NCBI GenBank assembly: GCA_018648325.1
Contig: JABGRK010000008.1
Location: forward strand, 1-43,625
Direction of reading: 5' to 3'
From: Chloroflexota bacterium
GTDB lineage: Bacteria > Chloroflexota > Dehalococcoidia > JABGRK01
DNA length: 43,625 nt
In this document: positions 24,302 through 31,316 of the stretch, in pieces
Layout of the letters: the number at the start of each line of letters is the position of its first letter
Numbering within the stretch: position 1 is the first letter of the stretch
Position numbers and translations under genes: made by a program
The notes under the pieces: generated by a model
What the model was told of the DNA's origin: nothing
Database searches by the model: none
What the model saw: only the letters and a program-made list of their open reading frames with translations

Positions 24302-24841
24302 ATGAAGGCGTTACTGGTTTACTGGTCAGTAACAGGAAATACAGAGAAGGTAGCCGATGCCATAGAAAAGGGGCTGGTCGATCAAAATATCGAAGTTACC
24401 AAAAAAGTGTTAGCCAGTGCTTCCGAAGATAATTTTTGCAACTATGATCTTGTCTTTCTAGGCTCACCCACTTATATGTTCATGCCGCCAGAGCCCGTTA
24501 TCAAGTTTATCAAAGGCAAGCTCAAGACGCATAGCAAGCGTGGCGATATAAAGCTGAAGTCACCCAGGCTGCCGGGCAAAAAGGCCGTTGTTTTTGTAAC
24601 CTACTCTGGCCCTCATACCGGCGAAAACGAGGCGGTGCCAGTGGGCAAGTATATAGGCCAGATGTTTGAGCACATCGGATTTGAAGTAGCGGAGTGGTAC
24701 ATCGCGAGCGAGTTTCACGGGCGCAAGGAGATGAACATAAACGGCGCGCTGGGAGACATACGGGGAAAGCCCAACGAACAGGACCTAGCCAAGATTAAGG
24801 ACGATGTGTTAACGCTGGTCAAGTCCATCTCTTTGCTATAA
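24302..24841 (+). CDS. Flavodoxin-family protein
   Basis: A 179-residue protein with the FMN phosphate loop SVTGNTEKVADAI (residues 9-21) and the second FMN region LGSPTYMFMPPEPV (about 54-67). It is slightly longer than short-chain flavodoxin and close to flavodoxin/NADPH-dependent reductase-like proteins. A low-potential electron carrier in the cytoplasm. AAGGAG lies upstream of the ATG. Confidence 0.88.
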   Translation: MKALLVYWSVTGNTEKVADAIEKGLVDQNIEVTKKVLASASEDNFCNYDLVFLGSPTYMFMPPEPVIKFIKGKLKTHSKRGDIKLKSPRLPGKKAVVFVTYSGPHTGENEAVPVGKYIGQMFEHIGFEVAEWYIASEFHGRKEMNINGALGDIRGKPNEQDLAKIKDDVLTLVKSISLL

Positions 24842-24892
24842 GCATATAGAAGAGCAATAATAACATCAGACTAATGTAACTGAAGGGGTAAT

Positions 24893-24967
24893 ATGGTATT
24901 TAAATCGGCTCAGATAGCGGGAATGGTTTACGCCCCATGTGCTGAAGCTCAGACGATTGGTACATGA
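24893..24967 (+). pseudogene. Duplicated 5' end of the NapH-like gene (possible leader peptide)
   Basis: ATG with GGGG upstream encodes MVFKSAQIAGMVYA, identical to the first 14 residues of the gene at 25038, then ten unrelated codons and TGA. The two DNA copies match over about 42 bp with a few third-position differences. It is either a relic of an insertion that separated the gene from its original start, or a functional leader. Confidence 0.6.
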
Positions 24968-25011
24968 TTTGAATCATGTACGTTGACATGCCACATGAAC
25001 GATACTAAATT
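24960..25011 (+). promoter_or_regulatory. Operator-like palindrome and promoter ahead of the NapH-like gene
   Basis: Perfect 10-bp arms GTACATGATT (24960-24969) and AATCATGTAC (24972-24981) with TG between. One base later TTGACA (24983-24988), 17-bp spacer, TAAATT (25006-25011). A palindrome abutting the -35 is a typical activator or repressor site. Transcription would start near 25018. Confidence 0.55.
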
Positions 25012-25037
25012 CGTATTAATGTTACAGGGAGATAAAT

Positions 25038-25811
25038 GTGGTATTTAAATCCGCCCAGATAGCAGGAATGGTTTACGCGATCCTCTCACTGGTAATCGTA
25101 ACGACACTCTACCGCAAAAAGAAGTTCAACAGAAAAACAGCCTACGGCTTTACCGTAGTGTCCATAATAATGGGCTTTTTGGTTTTCGCACCTATGCTGC
25201 CGTGGCAGATGCAATCGCTTCTATTAGGAACATCAAAGCAAATACCAACGCCGGTTGCCACACTGGTTCTGGTTATATTTGTGTTGCTTACCTTTATATT
25301 CAGCAGGGCTTTCTGTGGATATACCTGCCCCATTGGATCTGTGCAAGAATTACTATACCACTTGCCACTCAAGAAGTTTAAGATCAACAACAGGATAGTG
25401 CCGCTGGTGATTCGATTTATCGTTCTGCCCACATTTATTGTGGTAGCTGCGGTTTACTCAATCGGTATTTTAAAGGAAATAGGCCTTAAAGACTTCTTCT
25501 TTTTAACCATAACCGCATGGACATCTTTGATCTTCATAGCGCTTGTCGTTATATCCGCGCTGGTTTACAGGCCATTCTGCCGCTTTGGCTGCCCCTACGG
25601 TATGTTGCTATCGCTGGCTGCCATAAAAAGTCGATTTAAGATAAGACAAAACGAAAGCTGCATAGACTGTAAAAACCCCAAATGCGTAAGCGTTTGTCCC
25701 ACCGGAGAGGCGCTGTCTACAAGCAACAAGATGGAATGCTACCTGTGCTACAGATGTATAGAGGCCTGCCCGACTCAAGGAATCGAATATGGACGTGATA
25801 AGAAACCATAA
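25038..25811 (+). CDS. NapH/CcoG-like membrane polyferredoxin
   Basis: A 257-residue protein with about five hydrophobic segments. Cys motifs lie near membrane helices: CGYTCPIGS (about residue 95) and CRFGCPYGM (about 183). Two [4Fe-4S] motifs follow: CIDCKNPKCVSVCP (about 213) and CYLCYRCIEACP (about 237). This is the layout of NapH/YccM-type quinol- or ferredoxin-linked electron-transfer proteins. The GTG start has AGGGAG six bases upstream. It could connect the cytoplasmic Fe-S/flavodoxin pool of the cluster with the membrane. Confidence 0.88.
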   Translation: MVFKSAQIAGMVYAILSLVIVTTLYRKKKFNRKTAYGFTVVSIIMGFLVFAPMLPWQMQSLLLGTSKQIPTPVATLVLVIFVLLTFIFSRAFCGYTCPIGSVQELLYHLPLKKFKINNRIVPLVIRFIVLPTFIVVAAVYSIGILKEIGLKDFFFLTITAWTSLIFIALVVISALVYRPFCRFGCPYGMLLSLAAIKSRFKIRQNESCIDCKNPKCVSVCPTGEALSTSNKMECYLCYRCIEACPTQGIEYGRDKKP

Positions 25812-25866
25812 GGATAATCAGGAGAAAGTGACATGCCCTCCATAACTAAATTAGGGATTATAGAAA

Positions 25867-26331
25867 ATGCGAGATTTTAACGAAACTGACAAAAAAAAGA
25901 AGAAAGCAAGGATTCAGATACAGGAAAATCCTGCTAACCTTTCCAAGGAAGAGCTTTTGCGGCTGGAAGACAAGGTGAAAGCCTCTTTGAAAGACGGATA
26001 TATATCCTGCCCCGTCGCCTGGAGAATAGCCAAAGAAGAAAACGTCCCTAAAATTGCCGTAGGGGAAATTACAGATAGACTGAGTATTCGCATAGATAAT
26101 TGCCAGATCGGATTCTTCAAGGTAGAGAAGACTCCCTATGATGACTCGGACCACAAAAGCATAGGTAGCGAAATCATCACCGTGCTTGAAACACTGGTAG
26201 GAAATAATGAGCTTACGTGTGCCAAAATATTTGAGCTGGCTCGGCAATTTAAGTTAAAGCCAATGGTCGTTGCGAATGAGGCGAATGCCCGTGATTTAAA
26301 GATCCACAGTTGCCAACTGGGGTGTTTCTAG
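25867..26331 (+). CDS. Conserved-looking hypothetical protein, 154 residues
   Basis: A soluble protein with a very basic head (DKKKKKARIQIQENP). The middle (KASLKDGYISCPVAWRIAKE, then VGEITDRL) looks winged-helix-like, and the end is HSCQLGCF with two Cys. No family recognised. It is the last gene of the plus-strand cluster, and its stop is directly followed by a repeat copy. The start ATG has no strong ribosome-binding site. Confidence 0.6.
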   Translation: MRDFNETDKKKKKARIQIQENPANLSKEELLRLEDKVKASLKDGYISCPVAWRIAKEENVPKIAVGEITDRLSIRIDNCQIGFFKVEKTPYDDSDHKSIGSEIITVLETLVGNNELTCAKIFELARQFKLKPMVVANEANARDLKIHSCQLGCF

Positions 26332-26333
26332 TC

Positions 26334-26402
26334 GTTATCGGGATGTTCCGCAACTCATGCGTACGATTGGGCTATACCATTTCGAACGTACGTTAAGCTG
26401 TA
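26334..26402 (-). repeat. Dispersed promoter repeat, core-only copy
   Basis: Complete core: ATCGGGATGTTCCGCAACTC, then ATGCGTACGATTGGGC, TATACCATTTCGAACGTACG, TTAAGCTG. It begins three bases after the stop of the 25867 gene. It lacks the TATAAT end and lies between convergent genes, so it cannot drive a gene to its left. Confidence 0.8.
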
Positions 26403-26442
26403 AAACATGAGGATTATATGAGGGTATATCAGGGCAAATGGA

Positions 26443-26991
26443 CTACGAAGATTCCGTTGCTATCAACTGATTTACTATGGCCCGTAATCTAATGAAAAAT
26501 TGATTCCTGATCTCCTCTATATGCAATGCCTCTTGGTATCCAACGGTTGCCCAGTCTCTCGTCTTGTATCTATCAGGTTCAACTTGTAGGGCATAGGTGT
26601 TTACATTATCCTTCCAAAACCACCCTGCACTTCCAAACTGGATATACTGCGAATCTAATTTGGGTATTTCAGCGAGACGATCAAACAACATTCTCCCTGA
26701 ATCACTTTGTTCTATACATAGAGCTATGTAAGCGATTCTGTATAGAACACTTGTAATAGAACCGGATGCAGGTAAAGGGGTAATATTATTCTCATCATTC
26801 TGATTTTTACAGAGGAAATGTCCAAAACAACTTTGCAGTGTATAGCAGTATGGTATCTCAGCAAAACCAAGAACAATGTCTACAATTGGTCTATCAATAG
26901 TTTGGATATTCAGTCCTTCTGAATACTGGGCTCTTTTTTTTTGATAAACGGGATTAGTAACAAATTCCTTTGCTGCAACAAACGTTTCCAT
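26443..26991 (-). CDS. Unknown 182-residue protein
   Basis: Soluble, mixed helical, starting METFVAAKEFVTNP. A Cys-containing motif YCYTLQSCFGHF lies near residue 50, and the region SAGWFWKDNVNTYALQVEPD is notable. Family not recognised. ATG 26991 is chosen over an in-frame TTG at 27000, because GTAGG lies 9 bp before it and the promoter end of a repeat copy lies 27 bp upstream. Monocistronic, transcribed from the repeat. Confidence 0.6.
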   Translation of the reverse strand: METFVAAKEFVTNPVYQKKRAQYSEGLNIQTIDRPIVDIVLGFAEIPYCYTLQSCFGHFLCKNQNDENNITPLPASGSITSVLYRIAYIALCIEQSDSGRMLFDRLAEIPKLDSQYIQFGSAGWFWKDNVNTYALQVEPDRYKTRDWATVGYQEALHIEEIRNQFFIRLRAIVNQLIATESS

Positions 26992-27017
26992 TAAATACAA
27001 CCTACATTTCTATGCGG

Positions 27018-27106
27018 ATTATACCACCGCAGGCAAGGACACCGGGATGTTCCGCAACTGGTGCGTACGATTGGACGATACCTTTTCGAGTGTATGTACC
27101 GCTGTA
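27018..27106 (-). repeat. Dispersed promoter repeat, contracted copy
   Basis: The minus-strand TATAAT lies at 27023-27018. The spacer between it and TTGCC is shortened to about 7 nt, apparently by deletion between two GGCAAGG units. The core follows (CGGGATGTTCCGCAACTGG, TGCGTACGATTGGACGATAC). It faces the 182-residue gene. Confidence 0.75.
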
Positions 27107-27205
27107 AAATATGACAAAAAAAGTTACAGGGAAGTGCAATACTCCCTGCAACTTTCAATTTAACATTTCTCAAACGTAAAAACTGGTTAGATTTGGCAAT
27201 GTGTA

Positions 27206-27358
27206 TTACGGTTGAAAAGGTGGCGGATCTTGTATCTGTACTTGATTGACCTCTCCCTGCCCATTATCGCCGCGTACTTTACCGCCACCGGCGAAGGCGG
27301 TTGTCGTTGTCAAAGCTGCTAATGCAATAATTACCAAAGCCACTATTAACGTTTTCAT
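27206..27358 (-). CDS. Small secreted protein A
   Basis: A 50-residue protein: signal peptide MKTLIVALVIIALAALTTTT, then AFAGGG with a likely signal peptidase I cut after AFA. The mature part of about 27 residues (KVRGDNGQGEVNQVQIQDPP) is Gly/Gln-rich. It shares its leader with the next gene (MKKLIVGLVVIALVILTTTT and AFA), so the two are paralogues by duplication. Function unknown. Confidence 0.65.
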   Translation of the reverse strand: MKTLIVALVIIALAALTTTTAFAGGGKVRGDNGQGEVNQVQIQDPPPFQP

Positions 27359-27392
27359 TTTTTCATCCTTTGTATTTTATTGTGTATGTTTA

Positions 27393-27647
27393 TTAGTTGG
27401 CACCTTTACCCCATTGATACTGAGACGCTGATTCGCGTCCAGTACCCATTGCCGGTTCCGCCCATTGTGATATCTTTTGGGCTTTGTGTTGCCAACGATT
27501 CATCTGCCCCTCACCATCGCCAGAACACTGTTGTGTGCAGATACCCTGCCCATCATCTTCACAAACTCCATCACCACTGGCGAAAGCGGTGGTTGTTGTC
27601 AGTATTACTAACGCAATAACTACAAGCCCAACTATTAACTTCTTCAT
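27393..27647 (-). CDS. Small secreted protein B
   Basis: An 84-residue protein: signal peptide MKKLIVGLVVIALVILTTTT, AFA cleavage, then a mature domain of about 60 residues with three Cys (GVCEDDGQGICTQQCSGDGE) and a Gln/Trp-rich end. It lies directly upstream of its shorter paralogue and downstream of a repeat copy. AGAGGAT precedes the ATG. Possibly an extracytoplasmic metal- or redox-binding peptide. No family recognised. Confidence 0.7.
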   Translation of the reverse strand: MKKLIVGLVVIALVILTTTTAFASGDGVCEDDGQGICTQQCSGDGEGQMNRWQHKAQKISQWAEPAMGTGRESASQYQWGKGAN

Positions 27648-27777
27648 CTTTTATCCTCTACGTTTTATTATGATTTGATTTCCCCTCTCACTTAATAAAA
27701 CGAACAGCCATGCAGTACTGTCAACTCTAAATGCGACATTTCTTACCTGAGCAGACAAGGATAGTGGATAGAATAGG

Positions 27778-27867
27778 CATTGTACCACCGCAGGCAAGGT
27801 TATCGGGATGTTCCGCAACTCATGCGTACGATTGGGCGATACCATTTCGTGTGTACGTGAAGCTGTG
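27778..27867 (-). repeat. Dispersed promoter repeat copy upstream of the secreted-protein genes
   Basis: TACAAT (27783-27778, minus strand) instead of TATAAT, a shortened spacer to TTGCC, then the full core (ATCGGGATGTTCCGCAACTC, GCGTACGATTGGGCGATACC, ATTTCGTGTGTACGTGAAGC). It faces the genes at 27647 and 27358. Confidence 0.75.
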
Positions 27868-27881
27868 AAACAAAGACTTGA

Positions 27882-27911
27882 TTGGCAAGGTGTGATTCTG
27901 CATGGTATATT
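27882..27911 (+). promoter_or_regulatory. Candidate promoter of the permease operon
   Basis: TTGGCA, 18-bp spacer, TATATT, ending 39 bp before the GTG start at 27951. Confidence 0.45.
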
Positions 27912-27950
27912 TAGCAAACTCAATAGCTTTGCCAAACAGAAGGAGGGCGG

Positions 27951-28433
27951 GTGAGTTCAACCGTTATCGTAATTAACCTGTTTGCTCTCAGTTGCCTTAT
28001 CTTTGCATTTGTTAAAGATAGAGGTAAAGCAAAAAAATCTTTAGCAGTGGCAGTAAAAGCATTCTTCCGTATTTTACCCATGGTTTTCATTATTATCGTT
28101 CTTATTGGCTTGCTTCTAGCCTTCGTGCCGCCTGATGAAATCTCCGGATTTATCGGCGAGCAGGCTGGGTTTGGCGGGATACTCGCTGTTGCGGTACTGG
28201 GTGCAGTTCTGTACATTCCTGCGCTGATTTCGTTTCCCCTAGCAGGCTCCCTACTACAGAGCGGAGCGTCAATTTCAGCAGTTGCTGCCTTTATCACCAC
28301 CTTAACCATGGTTGGGATTTTTACACTACCTCTGGAGATCAGGGAACTAGGCAAGAAACTGGCCTTTCTTCGCAATGGACTCAGTTTCATTATCGCCATT
28401 GGCGTTGCGCTCATTATGGGGGTAATTCTATGA
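27951..28433 (+). CDS. Half-size permease, YraQ/DUF318 (ArsP-like) family, first half
   Basis: A 160-residue membrane protein with four to five hydrophobic segments, and LYIPALISFPLAGSLLQSGAS (first 20: LYIPALISFPLAGSLLQSGA) around residue 88, the signature stretch of YraQ/ArsP permeases. The family is usually a single protein of about 300-350 residues; here it is split over two genes. GTG start with AAGGAGGG upstream. The last 4 bp overlap the next gene. Substrate unknown; some relatives export organoarsenicals. Confidence 0.8.
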   Translation: MSSTVIVINLFALSCLIFAFVKDRGKAKKSLAVAVKAFFRILPMVFIIIVLIGLLLAFVPPDEISGFIGEQAGFGGILAVAVLGAVLYIPALISFPLAGSLLQSGASISAVAAFITTLTMVGIFTLPLEIRELGKKLAFLRNGLSFIIAIGVALIMGVIL

Positions 28434-29008
28434 TGATTGATAGTGTAAAGAAACAGGATGGGAAAAAGCAGCGCCGAGTTCTTATCAGGGGCTATGCCAT
28501 CTCCGCGGTTGTTCTGATTGCTGCTGCGATTATTTTATGGATTTTCCCTGATAAGACAGAGTTAGCTACAACTACAGCCCGCAACTACTTTCTGGAGATG
28601 ATCAAGATACTGCCTGCCGTGATGGTCATCATGGGGCTCTTCAGCGTGTTTATTTCCAAAAAGCAGGTAGTCAAATATATGGGTAAGTCTTCAGGAGTTA
28701 AAGGGATTTTACTTGCAATATTTTTTGGTGCGCTGCCGACCGGGCCTCTCTACATTGCTTTCCCTCTAGCCGTCGCCCTGAGAAAAAAAGGCGCCAGCGT
28801 CTCTAACATAGTTATCTTCCTTTCCGCTTGGGCCTGCATCAAAATCCCCCAGGAGCTTATTGAGCTTCAATTCATGGGCATTAAGTTCATGGCGGCAAGG
28901 CTTGTTTTGACTATAATCTTTATGGTCATTATGGGGCTCTTTATAGAGAGGACCATTGAGTGGACTGACAATAGGCGAATAGGTGTTTCACAGGAGGTAG
29001 AGAAATGA
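28430..29008 (+). CDS. Half-size permease, YraQ/DUF318 family, second half
   Basis: A 192-residue membrane protein. After a basic head (KKQDGKKQRR) it has five hydrophobic segments and the signature FFGALPTGPLYIAFPLAVAL (about residues 104-123), equivalent to the motif in the first half. It probably forms a heterodimer with the preceding gene product. It overlaps neighbours by 4 bp on both sides, so the four genes 27951-29519 form one tight operon. Confidence 0.8.
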   Translation: MMIDSVKKQDGKKQRRVLIRGYAISAVVLIAAAIILWIFPDKTELATTTARNYFLEMIKILPAVMVIMGLFSVFISKKQVVKYMGKSSGVKGILLAIFFGALPTGPLYIAFPLAVALRKKGASVSNIVIFLSAWACIKIPQELIELQFMGIKFMAARLVLTIIFMVIMGLFIERTIEWTDNRRIGVSQEVEK

Positions 29009-29310
29009 ATGTGTTTGACCTTAGCAAGATGATACCAGTTCCCTACGAGCAAAGGGAGAAGAATGTCTTCTACCAGACTAAGGAGTTCAAGACAAGAATT
29101 ATTGAGCTCCCACCGGGCGGGCAGATGCCTACCTGTGAGATGTTATCTCATGTTATCTTCTACGTCCTGGATGGCGAAGTTAGAGTGACGGTAAATTCAG
29201 AGGCAGCAGTCCTCAAAGAGAAACAGTGTCTCATCACCGAGCCGGCGACAATCTCTATGATAACCGAAAAGGGCGTCAGGTTAATGGGAATACAAGTAGC
29301 CAAAACATGA
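29005..29310 (+). CDS. Cupin-domain protein
   Basis: A 101-residue single-domain cupin: IELPPGGQMPTCEMLSHVIF (about residues 34-53), VLDGEVRVTVNSE and the second barrel motif near EKQCLITEPAT. A Cys (PTCEM) stands near the expected first metal His cluster. Overlaps of 4 bp with the permease and with the next gene mean coupled expression. It may bind a small ligand or metal and regulate or assist the permease. Confidence 0.78.
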   Translation: MNVFDLSKMIPVPYEQREKNVFYQTKEFKTRIIELPPGGQMPTCEMLSHVIFYVLDGEVRVTVNSEAAVLKEKQCLITEPATISMITEKGVRLMGIQVAKT

Positions 29311-29519
29311 ATGGGTTATCAATAGAAGGCAAGAGGTTGGCGCTTAGTGCTTTGGATATCACCATTATGGCTACTCTCAACAATATACGCATAAAAGGTG
29401 CTATTCCAATGGAGAGAAGGTCAAAGTATCTCGAAAAAACGCTGGGCATCCAAGACTTGCCGTGGTCTTATTTTGGTGTTCATTTTGGCACTTTGCCGCT
29501 AAATACTGAATACGTATAA
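29307..29519 (+). CDS. Small hypothetical protein, last gene of the permease operon
   Basis: A 70-residue protein (MNGLSIEGKRLALSALDITI..., first 20 shown). Start ATG 29307 overlaps the cupin stop (ATGA). The middle reads MATLNNIRIKGAIPMERRSK. Family not recognised. Its 3' end overlaps the convergent methyltransferase gene by 40 bp. Confidence 0.6.
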   Translation: MNGLSIEGKRLALSALDITIMATLNNIRIKGAIPMERRSKYLEKTLGIQDLPWSYFGVHFGTLPLNTEYV

Positions 29520-30301
29520 AAGCCATAGTAGTCCGGCAACTTCAATATGTAATCGGACGAGATCGGATCAGTCAGTCGTTTGTATAGATGTAAGTCTTTT
29601 TTCGATAACTCATCCTCCACGTTGGGCCAACGCATCTCGATTATATCTACCATTGCCTGATATATTTTAGCGCTCAATGGAGCATGAACCGAGCAGTCAA
29701 AGGTCATAACCTGTAAGTCAGTCAGCCCTACAGCCTTAAGTTTATTGAGCGTCCTTAATGGGTGCGATTCCGGCTTACCATCCGCTACGAATGGTGCCAG
29801 ACCTGCGATGGTTGCTTTGAGCTTTAACTCAAGCTGTGGATATCCAGGCAGCAGTTGTTCAGATGACCAGAAGGCAATATTCAAGCTGCCACCTTGCTTA
29901 ATCACCCGTGTTACTTCTTTAGTCAGTGGTATGTATCCTATACAATCGGAGCTCCATACCCAATCAAAGGAGTTATCGTCATAAGGCAGTTGGTTGAAGT
30001 TGCCCTCTTTAAATGATATTCGGTCTGACAGCCCCTTCTTTGCCACCACTTCTCTAGCGTAATCCAGGAACTCGGGACGGATGTCCAAGCCAGTGACGTG
30101 TCCCTTCGGACCTATTACATCCGACAGCATCAGTGCCTGCGTGCCCATACCGCAGCCCACGTCCAGTCCACTACTTCCAGCCGGCAAATCGAGCGCTGCT
30201 ATTATATCGAGAACGGTACGTTCCCTCAGCGGGTCTGTTTCGTTAAGGTAGCGTATGTATGTGGCCAGGTCAGGCTCAGTTCCCCTGTTCTGATTACTCA
30301 C
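29480..30301 (-). CDS. SAM-dependent methyltransferase (class I)
   Basis: A 273-residue protein. SAM motif I LDVGCGMGTQAL lies at about residues 48-59, with motif II LDIRPEFLDYA and then WVWSSDCIGYIPL and GGSLNIAFWS typical of UbiE/Methyltransf_11 enzymes. The longer frame to 30328 is excluded because its ATG overlaps the TATAAT of the repeat-borne promoter. GTG 30301 has GGGAGGGG just upstream and a leader of about 20 nt. Substrate unknown. Confidence 0.85.
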   Translation of the reverse strand: MSNQNRGTEPDLATYIRYLNETDPLRERTVLDIIAALDLPAGSSGLDVGCGMGTQALMLSDVIGPKGHVTGLDIRPEFLDYAREVVAKKGLSDRISFKEGNFNQLPYDDNSFDWVWSSDCIGYIPLTKEVTRVIKQGGSLNIAFWSSEQLLPGYPQLELKLKATIAGLAPFVADGKPESHPLRTLNKLKAVGLTDLQVMTFDCSVHAPLSAKIYQAMVDIIEMRWPNVEDELSKKDLHLYKRLTDPISSDYILKLPDYYGFYTYSVFSGKVPK

Positions 30302-30326
30302 AATGCCCCTCCCATATACGTGTCGC

Positions 30327-30358
30327 ATTATACCACTACAGGCTAAGTTGGCAAGGAG
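30327..30358 (-). repeat. Dispersed promoter repeat, promoter end only
   Basis: Minus strand: CTCCTTGCCA with TTGCCA at 30354-30349, 16-bp spacer, TATAAT at 30332-30327. The core is absent. It drives the methyltransferase gene. Confidence 0.75.
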
Positions 30359-30390
30359 AGGGTACGGTTATAAATCAGATAGGCTTGGAA

Positions 30391-31113
30391 CTATATATTA
30401 AAATCGGTCTGCGACAAGCAATACCGAAGGGCACTTTGCACATGTATTTTGCCGGTATCAAAAAAAGGTATCTGCGCCTTCTGCTGCTCAACTTCGGTCA
30501 TCAAAAGAGGCATCTCTGTGCACCCCAGTATCAAACCCTGCACGTCGTAAGCATCCACCATCCGCTTCACTATACTGACGTATCCATCCCTGGTATCATC
30601 GCTTATGCATTCCAGCGTCGCTTCCTTGCGCAGTCTCTCACTCACATACTTTTGATCGGCCTCATCAGGCACGTACACAGAGATGCCGTGTCGTGCAAAA
30701 ACGTCCTGATAAAAGCCGCCGTTCATGGTGCTTTCCATACCAAACAGCGCCACCCTTTCAAGCCCACATTTAACCACCTCATTGCAGGTCTCGGTCACTA
30801 TGCTCAGCACCGGCATGGGAGATGCGGCTTCGATCTCGTCGAACACGCCGTGGCAGGCGTTGCATGATATAATGCCGAAATCCGCCCCCGCATTATGCAA
30901 TGCGGTCAATGTTTCCACCTGCCTATTTATCAACCCTTCCCTGTCACCCGATGCACGCAGGCTGGATACTTCTACAATGTTCATCGAGTATATGATCACC
31001 TCGGGGTAGTTGCCGTTCAGTTCCTTTTTCTGGCGGCACATGTCGATCAGTGTGCGGTAATAGTATATGGTAGATTCAGGCCCCAGCCCGCCGATAATCC
31101 CGATTTTCTTCAT
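30391..31113 (-). CDS. Aspartate/glutamate racemase family protein
   Basis: A 240-residue protein with the N-terminal IGIIGGLGPESTIYYYRTL. The two catalytic cysteines lie in ISCNACHGVFDEI (about residue 83) and LILGCTEMPLL (about 195), as in aspartate racemases. A TATAAT-like -10 (minus strand, near 31158) precedes it. It may supply D-aspartate/D-glutamate or act on a related substrate. Confidence 0.88.
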   Translation of the reverse strand: MKKIGIIGGLGPESTIYYYRTLIDMCRQKKELNGNYPEVIIYSMNIVEVSSLRASGDREGLINRQVETLTALHNAGADFGIISCNACHGVFDEIEAASPMPVLSIVTETCNEVVKCGLERVALFGMESTMNGGFYQDVFARHGISVYVPDEADQKYVSERLRKEATLECISDDTRDGYVSIVKRMVDAYDVQGLILGCTEMPLLMTEVEQQKAQIPFFDTGKIHVQSALRYCLSQTDFNI

Positions 31114-31179
31114 GTCTACTCCTCAATCAGTCCGATATTTACGTTGCTACAATTATATCCAGCGCACACCCAAACAAAA

Positions 31180-31204
31180 AGCCCCTTGCTCATCACAAAG
31201 GGCT
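31180..31204. terminator. Bidirectional terminator-like hairpin
   Basis: AGCCCCTTG and CAAAGGGCT pair with one mismatch around a 7-nt loop. A-rich sequence on the left and CTTTTT on the right allow termination in either direction. It most likely ends the molybdopterin oxidoreductase transcript (minus strand). Confidence 0.7.
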
Positions 31205-31316
31205 TATCTTTTTACCTAATGTTCGACTATTTACCGTCGTCTGTCGCTACAGTTTCCTTACTCACCACTGAATGAAAAAATCCTCGACTGTACCCAGATA
31301 CCACCACACAGCAGTC

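Noticed and set aside
24962-24967. TGA at the end of the 24-codon duplicated leader as a second selenocysteine codon
   Set aside because: The TGA lies inside the palindrome rather than upstream of a hairpin, and the downstream frame does not join the NapH-like gene (offset of 145 bp).
30259-30867. 202-codon plus-strand open frame
   Set aside because: Antisense to the racemase and methyltransferase genes, and it runs through the repeat-borne promoter at 30327. Composition is that of a shadow frame.
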